Source: Oceanospirillum maris DSM 6286 (GTDB taxonomy: Bacteria; Pseudomonadota; Gammaproteobacteria; Pseudomonadales; Halomonadaceae). From it: 64,000 nt of DNA. Position numbers and translations under genes: made by a program. The notes beneath the pieces are model-generated. The model was not told the origin of the DNA and searched no databases. It worked only from the letters and a program-made list of their open reading frames with translations. The stretch covers positions 1-64,000 of the forward strand of contig NZ_KE383936.1 of assembly GCF_000422865.1 (NCBI RefSeq), in the 5' to 3' direction. Numbering within the stretch: the first letter of the stretch is position 1; each line of letters starts with the position of its first letter. Positions 1 to 8,043 of this stretch are shown one piece after another.

Positions 1-300
1 GAATCTGGCCGTTTACTTCAAGTACCCAGAGCAGGTGCGCAAAGCGATTTACACGACCAATGCGGTTGAGGCAGTACACCGCCAGTTCCGCAAACTGACC
101 AAGACCAAGGGAGGCTTCGCCAATGAAAACGCGTTGCTCAAACTGCTGTACGCCGGTATGTTAAAAGCATCAGAAAAGTGGACGCATCCGGTGCAAAACT
201 GGAATCTGACGCTATCGCAGCTGAGCATCCACTTCGAAGGACGGATCGACGGTTACGTAGATCTGTAAGCAATGGGTGACACAGAACTATGAACACCCTC
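1..300 (+). mobile_element. Right end of an IS256-family insertion sequence, cut by the window edge
   Basis: The window opens inside a mutator-type (IS256 family) transposase frame that stops at 268. About 30 bases of non-coding end follow (GGGTGACACAGAACTATG and on to the CCCTCC run near 296-302), where the terminal inverted repeat is expected. At about 300 the sequence switches into an open frame of an unrelated ATPase, which sets the probable element boundary. The left end and target duplication lie outside the window, so completeness cannot be judged. Confidence 0.75.
2..268 (+). CDS. IS256-family (mutator-type) transposase, C-terminal part
   Basis: DDE transposase that would move the insertion sequence by DNA cleavage and strand transfer. 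Only the last 88 residues are visible, read in frame from base 2 with no start because the gene runs in from the left. The stretch Y-T-T-N-A-V-E-A-V-H-R-Q-F-R-K, followed by a K-G-G-F motif and a W-N-L-T-L-S-Q-L end, is the hallmark C-terminal block of the family and carries the last acidic catalytic residue (E in NAVE). The visible part has no frameshift, so the element may be intact to the left. Confidence 0.85.
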   Translation, partial: NLAVYFKYPEQVRKAIYTTNAVEAVHRQFRKLTKTKGGFANENALLKLLYAGMLKASEKWTHPVQNWNLTLSQLSIHFEGRIDGYVDL

Positions 301-664
301 CCTATTTATCGAGAGTCGCGAAGGTACGCAGTTGAGATTTCTGACTGCCGAGAAATCTGAACACGACGCAGTCATGTCCATGAGTTCTGGTCAGGTGTCC
401 GCTCTCAGCCTTGCCTTCTTTCTTTCACTCAACAAGGTCTATGCTAAGGTTCCTCTCATTTTGATCGATGATCCATCGCAATCTCTGGATGAAATCAACG
501 TTGCTTCCTTGACCGACTTACTCCGTTGCGAACTTAAGCATTGTCAGCTGGTTGTCTCCTCCCACGAGGATGATATCTCTGCTTATATGCGCTATCGGTT
601 CGACAGAGCAGGTTTGAAGACAAGTTCGCTCAACATGCAGCTCTTGGCAAAAGATGCTTCTTAA
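300..664 (+). pseudogene. Truncated SMC/ABC-type ATPase, C-terminal remnant
   Basis: The frame is open from the IS boundary (last upstream stop at 290-292) to 664 but has no credible start, so this is the 3' end of a gene beheaded by the insertion. It shows an ABC-type signature (S-M-S-S-G-Q), a Walker B (L-I-L-I-D-D-P-S-Q-S-L-D) and an H-loop-like V-V-S-S-H-E-D, the C-terminal half of an SMC/RecF-like nucleotide-binding domain. Such ATPases occur in DNA repair and in many phage-defence systems; which one this was cannot be told. Walker A is missing, so the product should be inactive. A TTG at 332 could only give an artificial 110-residue product. Confidence 0.7.
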
Positions 665-728
665 AAGATGCTCGTGGTCATGAGAAGTGTCTGTCACTAG
701 ATAGGCTTATCCGATATCTAGAACGTAA

Positions 729-2048
729 ATGAGTAGAGTCCTTGTATTAACTGTGAATCTACAATTGCCCAAAAGGACGTCCCCTGCTGTGAATCGCCAT
801 ACCTTCCTCGTACTCCATCGCTGGCTTGGCTTGTTGCTGATTTTCCCTGTTCTATTGTTGTCGGTTACAGGCGGTGTGCTGGTTTTTAAAGATGAGCTGG
901 ATACTTGGTTAAATCCTGACTTGATGCAGATTAAGCAGCACGATCTTTACGATGTACCTCTGTCGGTGCCTCTGCTGGAAGAGCGTATTCTGGCGGTTTA
1001 TCCGCAGGCCAGAATCAGTTGGTTTGATCTGAGTTTTTATAAGGAGGCAGGTTACCAACAGCCGATGGCTGAGGTGTTGCAAACTGCAGCAGTATTCTGG
1101 TTGGCGGGTACGAATGATCCTCAGGGGAATTATCAGCCACCACCTCATAATCAGGTTTTTGTGAATCCCTACACTGGTGAGGTGTTGGGTGGTCGTCAAT
1201 GGGGTGAGTTTTCCTTTGAGCAGCCGCTACAGAACCTGATGCCTTTGCTTTATAAGCTACATTATTCATTGTTGGCGGGGCAGAATGGCCGGAAAATTCT
1301 GGGCTGGCTGACATTAGCTTGGCTGTTGTTGACTCCGATCGGTGTTTATCTGAGTTGGCCGCATCATGCGAAGTCATCTTCTGGCGGCACTGGAAGCGTT
1401 AAAAGGCCTGCCTTCCGGCATGATCTGGTGCATTGGTTGAGCTTTTGGCGCTACCGGAAGGGAAAAAATCCTTTTCAGAAGGATTTCTTTAATCATCGCT
1501 GGTTGGGACTGGTGTTTGCGCCGGTGATGGTTGTTTTCCTGCTGTCCGGCATTAGCTTTAATCTGAAGCCGCTTTATTACTCGGTATTTGACCCTTTGGC
1601 TTTAAGACAACAGGCGCATGAGCAGATACCCACATCGTCGAGAGGGCAGGCGCAGCCAATGAGCCTTGAGCAGGCAGTGGCCACCGGGCAGCGTTTGACA
1701 GAGAAGTGGGCTCAGGAAGCGGGTTTTGATGTTTTTTACCCTATAGGTCTGTCGCACTCTGCCTATAAAGGCAGTTATCTTTACCGCAGTTATTCCTCGC
1801 TGGATTATTCCGTGAATAGTGCTAAGACCAGTGTCTGGTTTTATGCGAAAAACGGTGAGCTATTAGCGCGTTTTCAGTCAACGGGTAAAAATGCAGTGGA
1901 TAGTTTTACGTTAGGGCTTGCGGCTCTGCATAAGGCTGAGCTCGGATGGTGGAGTAAAATACTGGGCTTGCTGACATTCACTGCAGTTATCTGGCTTGGG
2001 CTAACAGGTGTTCGGCTTTGGTGGTTTAAAAAGAGGCGTTATCGGTAA
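729..2048 (+). CDS. PepSY-associated TM protein (putative siderophore/flavin reductase)
   Basis: 439-residue inner-membrane protein of the PepSY_TM family, which includes ferric-siderophore reductases of the FoxB type. Four hydrophobic helices are visible near residues 27-53, 190-212, 258-282 and 408-434. The first and third begin with the same H-R-W-L-G-L motif, and further histidines sit at L-L-Y-K-L-H-Y and A-L-H-K-A-E-L-G; paired membrane histidines suggest haem b ligation and electron transfer. The ATG at 729 lacks a clear ribosome site; the in-frame GTG at 789, 11 bases after AAAAGGA, gives a more family-like N-terminus and may be the real start. No TonB receptor or siderophore gene is nearby, so the substrate is unknown. 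A strong terminator follows. Confidence 0.75.
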   Translation: MSRVLVLTVNLQLPKRTSPAVNRHTFLVLHRWLGLLLIFPVLLLSVTGGVLVFKDELDTWLNPDLMQIKQHDLYDVPLSVPLLEERILAVYPQARISWFDLSFYKEAGYQQPMAEVLQTAAVFWLAGTNDPQGNYQPPPHNQVFVNPYTGEVLGGRQWGEFSFEQPLQNLMPLLYKLHYSLLAGQNGRKILGWLTLAWLLLTPIGVYLSWPHHAKSSSGGTGSVKRPAFRHDLVHWLSFWRYRKGKNPFQKDFFNHRWLGLVFAPVMVVFLLSGISFNLKPLYYSVFDPLALRQQAHEQIPTSSRGQAQPMSLEQAVATGQRLTEKWAQEAGFDVFYPIGLSHSAYKGSYLYRSYSSLDYSVNSAKTSVWFYAKNGELLARFQSTGKNAVDSFTLGLAALHKAELGWWSKILGLLTFTAVIWLGLTGVRLWWFKKRRYR

Positions 2049-2060
2049 AGAGATGATGCT

Positions 2061-2092
2061 AAAAAGCAGAAGCCTAGGCTTCTGCTTTTTTT
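2061..2092. terminator. Bidirectional rho-independent terminator
   Basis: Perfect 30-base inverted repeat with 15-base arms (AAAAAGCAGAAGCCT and its complement) at 2061-2090, with A-run and T-run at its ends, between the convergent PepSY gene and phaC. It can terminate both transcripts. Confidence 0.9.
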
Positions 2093-2113
2093 ATTGATTT
2101 AACTTCTGGGGAT

Positions 2114-4414
2114 TTATACTTGATCCTTTTTATCCACAGCTGTTGAGTTGGTTTTAGCCATTTCAGTTTCCGCTTCCGCTTTTACAGCGGGTGCTGTCGT
2201 TTTAGAGACAGCGGGTTCTGTCACTTTGGCTTGTGTGGTTTTTGTCGCCGGTTCTACTGCAGCTGAGTTAGTGGTTTCAGTCACCGCTTTAGCTGGCGCG
2301 GTTGTTTTTGCCGCTGCCTTGGGAGCAGAGGCTGCTGTTTTTCGTACGGCGGGCTTTCTGGTCGATGCCGTTTTAGCTGGAGCCGCAGCTGCTTTTGTGG
2401 TGGTCTTGCGAGTTGAGGCTGTAGTTTTAGCTTTAGCCACTGCGGTTTTAGCTTTAGCCACTGCGGTTTTAACTTTAGTCGCTGGGGCTTTCTTACCTTG
2501 ATAAGCTGGAGGCTCATCGGCTAGGAAATCAGTAACAGCGTCTAAAAACTCATCCAGTAGTTTATGGCTAACGACAAAAATATGACCGATATTTTTTTCG
2601 ATGGTGCGGTTCAGGCCGCTGCGAACCATGCGATGGTTGTTATCTCGACGTCCCCAGCGTTCACTGGTTTTGCAAGAGCCGACAGGAGCGATAGGGTCGC
2701 GCTGGCCACAGTAATCAAACAGTGCGATATCGGCGCTGTTGAGCACGTCCATATTCACAGGTTTGCCGTCCAACTCTGGCAGGTCTGATGATAAGCAATA
2801 TTCACCTTCCCAGATTTGGTTGCCGATAAAGACGTTATTGATCCACTCCTTGTGTGAACGAGCAGGGAATCGAGTACCGCTGTGTAGCCATTTTAGAAAA
2901 GGTGCTGCATCTTGAACGGCGTCAGGGAAATTGGCGCGGGCGTAAAATCCTTCTAGCACACTTTGATCAACACCGGGTTGAATAGCGTGCATACCCAGCT
3001 CTAGGGTCTGTGGTGCAACATTACACTGACCGAAAAATAGGGTCATAAGGTCGGCATCGTAATCTTGGCGAATCACATCCCGCATTGGTTTATGACCGCT
3101 TTCGTCATCATCAAAAAGTATGGGCGATGTCATCAACACAACCTGACGAATACGCACATCTTTTCCTGTAATCTGAGCTTCTTCGATGCGCCGTGCCAAA
3201 TAAGGCATAAACAGTGTTCCGCCCATGCAGTAAGCCATCACTTCGATATTCTGCTCTGGATGGCGCTCTAGAATAAGATCCAGATAGGTGTCGTGAATAG
3301 TTTTGCCATAGAAATCGAGGCTTAACTCGCACTGATCTGCTTCAGGGTTGCCGTAATCTACCAAATAAAGGTCGTAGCCCAGTTTAAGCATGCCTTCGAT
3401 AACAGACTTTCCAGGCGCTAAATCAAATAGCTCACACCGGTTGATCATCGGGCTAGCTAAATAAAGGGTTTTTCCATTGGCTTTAACACCCTCTGGACGA
3501 GGGTAGTGGCGTAGTTTTACCGAATACAGTTCTGAGCCGGGAACCGTTTGCCATTGACTTGCGCCTAATACTGCATGGGGTGATGACAGGGCAAAACGGC
3601 GTACATCAAAAGCATCGTGTTCGAGCAACGCTAGCAGACGGTCTGCACAGGCTTGAAGGTATTCCGCATCACTATCCCGCCATTGACCATCAGGTTGAGT
3701 CTTGCGATAAGGTTGATCTTCAGGGTTGCTAAAAACCTCTGAGGTAATGACCTGAAATAGAGAGCTTAGCAGATCTTTTAGTGCGGCTAGATGGGTTTTA
3801 CCTTGGCTGTGGTATTGCCATTCCAGTTGACGGAACTGTTGAAGCTGGGAAAGCAGCCAGCTCTGGCCCTGTGGCGTTTCGCAGGCCCAACGGCAGGTTT
3901 CAGGGTTAAACGCCAGTGCTGTATTTTGATCTGCTTTTTCTTGGCCTGCTTCATCTTGGCCGCTTTTGCCTAAAACGGGTTGGGTAAATTGCCGTACCAG
4001 TGCTTTCAGTTCAGCGGCATAGGTGCTGTCGATCCGCTCATCATCACGGGCAATAAGGTCTGGGTTCTGGCCTTCGGCAACGGCTTTTCGGGTTGCTTCT
4101 ACTAGCGGGTGTACCCAGCCTGTGAACAAGCTACTAGGAATTCCGAAAGGGCGGAGCAATGTACTTTGGGTGTGAGACACTTTCAGCATTTGCTTCAGCC
4201 AAAAGCCATTCAGGTCGCTTTGCCAGTGACGCGCCCCTTTTAGGTGAGACGGGTTATCAGCACCGCTGACCATTAACGCTAACTTTAGTGCGTCGGCGCT
4301 AAGTGGGCTAGGGCTAAGCACTTTGGCATTAAGTGTCTCGTCGCGTTTACTTTTAGCGTTTATAAATAGTTTTGCATATTTGGTATAGGGTAATCCGTTA
4401 AATGTGGTAAACAT
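2114..4414 (-). CDS. phaC: Poly(3-hydroxyalkanoate) synthase with Ala/Lys-rich C-terminal tail
   Basis: Polymerises hydroxyacyl-CoA into PHA granules. An alpha/beta-hydrolase core spans about residues 290-635 with the synthase nucleophile motif A-Y-C-M-G-G (Cys396; the first residue is usually G), Asp573 in G-Q-R-D-P and His611 in G-H-I-F-V, a complete Cys-Asp-His triad. The first 290 residues form the poorly conserved PhaC N-domain. Residues about 637-766 are an added low-complexity tail made of K, A, T and P, with repeats such as A-V-A-K-A-K-T, resembling the histone H1-like tails of PhaF and PhaM that bind DNA. At 766 residues it is far longer than typical synthases (about 355-600). It lies 21 bases downstream of a small membrane-protein gene on the same strand. 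No phaA, phaB or separate phasin gene is visible. Confidence 0.9.
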   Translation of the reverse strand: MFTTFNGLPYTKYAKLFINAKSKRDETLNAKVLSPSPLSADALKLALMVSGADNPSHLKGARHWQSDLNGFWLKQMLKVSHTQSTLLRPFGIPSSLFTGWVHPLVEATRKAVAEGQNPDLIARDDERIDSTYAAELKALVRQFTQPVLGKSGQDEAGQEKADQNTALAFNPETCRWACETPQGQSWLLSQLQQFRQLEWQYHSQGKTHLAALKDLLSSLFQVITSEVFSNPEDQPYRKTQPDGQWRDSDAEYLQACADRLLALLEHDAFDVRRFALSSPHAVLGASQWQTVPGSELYSVKLRHYPRPEGVKANGKTLYLASPMINRCELFDLAPGKSVIEGMLKLGYDLYLVDYGNPEADQCELSLDFYGKTIHDTYLDLILERHPEQNIEVMAYCMGGTLFMPYLARRIEEAQITGKDVRIRQVVLMTSPILFDDDESGHKPMRDVIRQDYDADLMTLFFGQCNVAPQTLELGMHAIQPGVDQSVLEGFYARANFPDAVQDAAPFLKWLHSGTRFPARSHKEWINNVFIGNQIWEGEYCLSSDLPELDGKPVNMDVLNSADIALFDYCGQRDPIAPVGSCKTSERWGRRDNNHRMVRSGLNRTIEKNIGHIFVVSHKLLDEFLDAVTDFLADEPPAYQGKKAPATKVKTAVAKAKTAVAKAKTTASTRKTTTKAAAAPAKTASTRKPAVRKTAASAPKAAAKTTAPAKAVTETTNSAAVEPATKTTQAKVTEPAVSKTTAPAVKAEAETEMAKTNSTAVDKKDQV
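2424..2486 (-). repeat. 21-bp tandem repeat inside the phaC tail
   Basis: A 21-bp unit (GTTTTAGCTTTAGCCACTGCG on the plus strand in two exact copies at 2424-2465) plus a diverged third copy to 2486 encodes seven-residue A-V-A-K-A-K-T repeats. This suggests the histone-like tail grew by slippage. Confidence 0.8.
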
Positions 4415-4435
4415 CGTGACCTTTTCCTTGAGGTG

Positions 4436-4750
4436 TTATTTATAGTCGTTAAATGATTTGGCAGCATTTTCAAGTTGGTCGGCGTGGTGCTTACGAGCAA
4501 CTTTGTCGGTGAGCATCTGTTGATGGAGTGTTTGTAAATATTGTTTTTTCTTTTTGTTGCCATCGGCCAAGGCGTTGATTTGGTCGTTAATGGCCCAAAC
4601 CCGAATTTTTTTAATCAGGTAGATATGAAAAACGATACCGCTGATTGATACGATAAAAATAATCAGCAATTGTAACCACAGAGGCATGCTGGGATCTCCG
4701 ATAATGTCGAATTGATGGTTGAGCATCAGCAAGCCGAGTGTACGGCTCAT
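4436..4750 (-). CDS. Small single-pass membrane protein upstream of phaC
   Basis: 104 residues, not assigned to a family. One hydrophobic helix (about residues 24-46, L-W-L-Q-L-L-I-I-F-I-V-S) is followed by a charged, probably coiled-coil region rich in K, Q and N (about 50-104). It starts at the ATG at 4750; an internal ATG at 4687 just before the helix is possible. It ends 21 bases before phaC on the same strand, so the two are probably co-transcribed, and it could act in granule placement or synthase regulation. That role rests on position only; there is no resemblance to PhaE or PhaR that I can see. Confidence 0.6.
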   Translation of the reverse strand: MSRTLGLLMLNHQFDIIGDPSMPLWLQLLIIFIVSISGIVFHIYLIKKIRVWAINDQINALADGNKKKKQYLQTLHQQMLTDKVARKHHADQLENAAKSFNDYK

Positions 4751-4981
4751 TCTTTACAGCTTCTATTCTATCCTGTCAGGGTTTTATTCCAATCCCTGCA
4801 TGTAAGTTGAGTGCCTTTCCTGTTTTCTAAAGAGTGATCTGTTCAGGTGGTGGGCTGCCATAAGTTCACTTACATTTCTTTACTGTTTTTGGCCACTACC
4901 TGCCTTTCTTGACATATTTCTGACACCTTAAAACGCGAAAATCTTATCTGTTTTGGTCTATACCAGTTTGAGGGTTGGGAT

Positions 4982-7069
4982 GTGCGTTATTCAATTAAAA
5001 ATCAGCTGATTCTGGGGTTGGGGTTGTTATTACTTTTGGTGTTGGGTACTCAGCTCCTAGTAGGACTGCACTATAGTGATCGCTCCAGGCAGCTGTTGGC
5101 AGACGAAGCAGGTCAGTTGCTGAGCCATGAAGCCATGATTCGTTTGGAGCAAAGAGCTGCCTTGGAGGCAGGCCAGATTCAGCAGTTACTGGATCGGGCT
5201 TATCAGGTTACCCATGGACTGGCTGTGACCGCCGGACAGCTAAAATCGGAGGTGGCATGGGAAGATCCGGCATTACAGCTTGAACGGGAGCAGTTTATTG
5301 GTGTCCTGCGAGGCTCTCTTCTGGCCCATAAGGAGTTTTTGACGCTCTATACTGCATGGGAGGCAGATGCGTTTGATGATGCAGATGATGATAACTTATT
5401 AAATCGCCTGACGGGTTCAACTGAGGATGGCCGCTTTGCGCCTTTGCTGAGTCGCAGTGAAAGTGGCCACATTGAGATGGCACCATTAAGAGCGCATGAA
5501 AGTCAGGAACACTTTACTGACGGTACGCGGAAAGCAGAGTTTTATCTCTGTCCAAAAGAGCAGCGGGCAGCCTGCCTTCTGGAGCCTCAGCGTTTTCAGG
5601 TTCAGGGACAGGATCAGCTGTTAACCTCGGTAGTTGTGCCCATTATGCACAAAGAGCGCTTTCTGGGCATGGTGGGTGCCGATCTCTCCCTGGGCTTTAT
5701 TCAGCAGCAGGCTCAGAGTATCAGTCAGAGTCTTTATCAGGGGATGGCACAGGTACGGATTTTGAGTCGAAAGGGTATCGTTTTGGGTGATAGCCATCGG
5801 CCGTATGAAGTAGGCAACCCTATGAACGCTACGTCTGGGAGTGAGCAGACGCATTCTGACTTTTTTAATGCAGATGTACCTATTAGGCTGAAAGGAGTGC
5901 CCCGTAGTGGCTGGATATTGCAGATTCGGGTACCTAAAGCGATTGTGTTGAAGCCCCTAGTGCACCTGCAGGCGCGGTTTGCTGAAGTACAAAAAGAATC
6001 CAGTCTGATGCAGCTGGTGCTTGGACCTGTGTTGGCACTGTTGACACTGTTATTGGCAGCTTGGCTCATTCACCGCCGTTTAGCACCTTTAAGCCAGGTT
6101 CAGGCGATGCTGAAAGAGGTGGCTCAGGGTGGTGGTGATCTGACTCGTCGACTTAATGTCAGTCGTGAGGATGAGGTGGGTCGCGTAGCAGGTTATTTTA
6201 ATCAGTTTGTCGGTCAGCTTCAGGCTCTGGTCGATAGTGTACAGCGCTCGGGTAAACAGGTGCAGGGCTCCGCCCAGCAGGGGGCTGCTCTGTCTGAGCA
6301 GATGAATATCCAACTGGTATCTCAGCAGCAACAGGTCAGCCAGATCTCTGCTTCAGTGGAGCAACTGTCTCAATCCTCTCATCTGATCGCCGATAGCATG
6401 GAGCAGCTGACCCTTGATGCAGGGCAGGCTAATGCTGAAGTTTCTCAGGCGCAGGAGGTGATGTGTAACGTTGGACATGAACTGGAGTTAATGAATGGTG
6501 GGATTCATCAGGCTTGTACAGAGTCAGCCCAGCTGTCAGAACATGGTAACCAGATTCATCAGATCCTAGAAACGATCCGTGCTATTGCTGAGCAAACTAA
6601 TCTGTTGGCATTGAATGCGGCTATTGAGGCAGCCAGAGCAGGAGAGCAGGGGCGTGGTTTTGCTGTTGTAGCGGATGAAGTCCGTATGCTGGCACAGAAA
6701 ACCCAGACGGCTACCGGCGAAATCGATGGTGTCATTGAAAGACTACTTGGCAGTATTGAGTTGATTGTTGCTTCCAGTCAGCGCAGTGGTCATCGTAGTG
6801 CCTCGGTACTGAGGCAGTCACAGCACACTCAAGAGGTATTGAATAAGGTAGTGACAGGAATTACTCAGATTGATCGCCGCTGCCAGCAAGTGTTTCTCGC
6901 TGTCGATGAGCAGCAGCAGGCTGCAGATCACCTGGTGGGAGCTGTCAATCATGTGAACGAAATGGCCGCTCAGTTGCTGGATGGTGCTAACAGTAACCGG
7001 GAAGAGAGTCGTCAATTAAGAGCTTTGGCCTCAGATTTAAATGAAAAGACCTGTCGGTTTGTCGTATGA
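4982..7069 (+). CDS. Methyl-accepting chemotaxis protein, double-Cache type
   Basis: 695-residue chemoreceptor. TM1 is at about residues 9-28, followed by a periplasmic dCache-like ligand domain (about 30-340), TM2 (about 344-364, L-L-A-A-W-L-I), a HAMP domain and a long signalling coiled coil. The hairpin tip that contacts CheA/CheW carries the family core [19 protein letters not shown]. The ligand domain has a cysteine pair in Y-L-C-P...C-L-L-E-P that recurs in the receptor at 30302. The start is a GTG at 4982 after GGGTTGGGA; the overlapping ATG at 4980 is out of frame. There is no C-terminal CheR/CheB pentapeptide. It is a single-gene unit with its own terminator; the ligand is unknown. 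Confidence 0.9.
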   Translation: MRYSIKNQLILGLGLLLLLVLGTQLLVGLHYSDRSRQLLADEAGQLLSHEAMIRLEQRAALEAGQIQQLLDRAYQVTHGLAVTAGQLKSEVAWEDPALQLEREQFIGVLRGSLLAHKEFLTLYTAWEADAFDDADDDNLLNRLTGSTEDGRFAPLLSRSESGHIEMAPLRAHESQEHFTDGTRKAEFYLCPKEQRAACLLEPQRFQVQGQDQLLTSVVVPIMHKERFLGMVGADLSLGFIQQQAQSISQSLYQGMAQVRILSRKGIVLGDSHRPYEVGNPMNATSGSEQTHSDFFNADVPIRLKGVPRSGWILQIRVPKAIVLKPLVHLQARFAEVQKESSLMQLVLGPVLALLTLLLAAWLIHRRLAPLSQVQAMLKEVAQGGGDLTRRLNVSREDEVGRVAGYFNQFVGQLQALVDSVQRSGKQVQGSAQQGAALSEQMNIQLVSQQQQVSQISASVEQLSQSSHLIADSMEQLTLDAGQANAEVSQAQEVMCNVGHELELMNGGIHQACTESAQLSEHGNQIHQILETIRAIAEQTNLLALNAAIEAARAGEQGRGFAVVADEVRMLAQKTQTATGEIDGVIERLLGSIELIVASSQRSGHRSASVLRQSQHTQEVLNKVVTGITQIDRRCQQVFLAVDEQQQAADHLVGAVNHVNEMAAQLLDGANSNREESRQLRALASDLNEKTCRFVV

Positions 7070-7121
7070 AGTAGTTTTTTGCTTGGTATGACATTGTCTG
7101 AGTTTTACCGGTTGTACTGGC

Positions 7122-7157
7122 AGAAAGCCCATCCATTTGAGATGGGCTTTCTTTTTT
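7122..7157 (+). terminator. Rho-independent terminator of the chemoreceptor gene
   Basis: 12-base arms AGAAAGCCCATC and GATGGGCTTTCT around a 7-base loop, followed by a T-run, 52 bases after the stop codon. Confidence 0.9.
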
Positions 7158-7300
7158 CACCTCTTCTTGTGTCTCTTGTTGAAAATGATTCTCAACAACT
7201 TGCTGCTATCGTCGTTAAAACCCTAGTTAAAAACCGGTTAATCGGCACTATCTTGCAAAACAAAGTAAAAAACTCGGGTATAAGGGTTTTGTTCAAAGTT

Positions 7301-7325
7301 AAATGGGACTAAAATAGTCCACTAT
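7301..7325 (+). promoter_or_regulatory. IscR type-1-like operator upstream of the suf regulator
   Basis: GGACTAAAATAGTCC at 7306-7320 is a perfect 5-5-5 inverted repeat followed by ACTAT. It fits the GACT-RWWW-YAGTC core and the TAT flank of the IscR type-1 (2Fe-2S-dependent) box. It lies 24 bases before the Rrf2 regulator start, where it could occlude the promoter, pointing to iron-sulfur-sensitive autorepression of the suf locus. Binding by the adjacent regulator is inferred. Confidence 0.7.
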
Positions 7326-7343
7326 GACGATGAAGGTAAAACC

Positions 7344-7850
7344 ATGCTGAAATTGAGCAAGATGACCGATTACGCAGCGGTGTTGATGGCACATATTGCC
7401 CGCACGCCGGATCAGCTGTTTACCGCCACCGATATTGCGGAGCAGGTACAGATTCCTAAGCCTACGGTTAGCAAGGCATTAAAGATGCTGCAAAAGAGCG
7501 GTCTTTTGGTATCACTTCGTGGTGCGCAAGGTGGTTATGGTCTTGCTCGAGCACCACAGCAGATTACTGCCAGCGATATTATTGATGCCATTGAAGGCCC
7601 ATTTGCGATGACAGAATGCAGTCAAGAAGATGCCCTTTGTGATTTGCAGGAGACCTGTGGTGTGGCGGATAACTGGCAGCGAGTCAGCCTTGCGATGCAT
7701 CAACTATTAAACAGCATCACGTTGGCGCAGCTGGCCCAGAAAGAGCCGTTACAGCTGCAATGGATCTCAGGTACAGATCTGTTTTCAGTCGATGCTGAAC
7801 CGAAAAAGACCGGTATCGATATCCCGCTAGTGGCTCTTTCAAGCCGTTAA
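7344..7850 (+). CDS. Rrf2-family SUF system Fe-S cluster regulator
   Basis: 168-residue transcription factor of the IscR/Rrf2 family, type found at the head of proteobacterial suf operons. A winged helix-turn-helix (about residues 8-70; I-P-K-P-T-V-S-K-A-L-K recognition region) precedes a cysteine cluster Cys92, Cys99 and Cys105 in E-C-S-Q-E-D-A-L-C-D-L-Q-E-T-C that should hold a 2Fe-2S cluster. Start ATG follows GAAGG. The palindrome 24 bases upstream matches an IscR type-1 site. It should repress the suf genes when clusters are plentiful. It resembles the SufR-like regulators of Xanthomonas-type suf loci more than E. coli IscR because it travels with sufBCDS. Confidence 0.88.
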   Translation: MLKLSKMTDYAAVLMAHIARTPDQLFTATDIAEQVQIPKPTVSKALKMLQKSGLLVSLRGAQGGYGLARAPQQITASDIIDAIEGPFAMTECSQEDALCDLQETCGVADNWQRVSLAMHQLLNSITLAQLAQKEPLQLQWISGTDLFSVDAEPKKTGIDIPLVALSSR

Positions 7851-7868
7851 TTTTAGAGGTCTGTTTGA

Positions 7869-7894
7869 GCGGTCTATTTAAATGACCAGACCGC
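7869..7894 (+). other. Stem-loop between suf regulator and sufB
   Basis: Inverted repeat GCGGTCT / AGACCGC with a 12-base loop, 19 bases after the regulator stop, with no T-run. It may separate regulator and structural gene expression or protect an mRNA end. The rest of 7851-8043 shows no gene. Confidence 0.45.
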
Positions 7895-8043
7895 ATGTTG
7901 AATAACTCAACAGCATGATCGAGAAAACGGCTAGCCAGAAATAAATGAACAGAAGATCGCGTCTGAAACGTTTCGACGGCAATCATCTGAACCGAATTAG
8001 CATTAACCCGACAGAACCTGTAACAGGGTGGGGAGACACACCA

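Noticed and set aside
1015-1377. Antisense gene in the PepSY gene
   Set aside because: No ribosome site or family resemblance; fully covered by a well-supported gene.
2148-2501. Plus-strand gene opposite the phaC tail
   Set aside because: It is the mirror of the low-complexity A/K-rich tail; its valine/alanine-rich translation is an artefact of that repeat.
4909-4937. Sigma-70 promoter (TTGACA) for the first chemoreceptor
   Set aside because: The -35-like hexamer is good, but no acceptable -10 lies 16-18 bases downstream.
7079-7312. Small 77-residue gene after the chemoreceptor
   Set aside because: It runs through the chemoreceptor terminator and the suf promoter region, lacks a ribosome site and resembles no protein.
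7945-8043. Longer N-terminus for SufB
   Set aside because: The upstream 33 codons do not fit SufB, and the ATG at 8044 has a strong GGGGAGA site.
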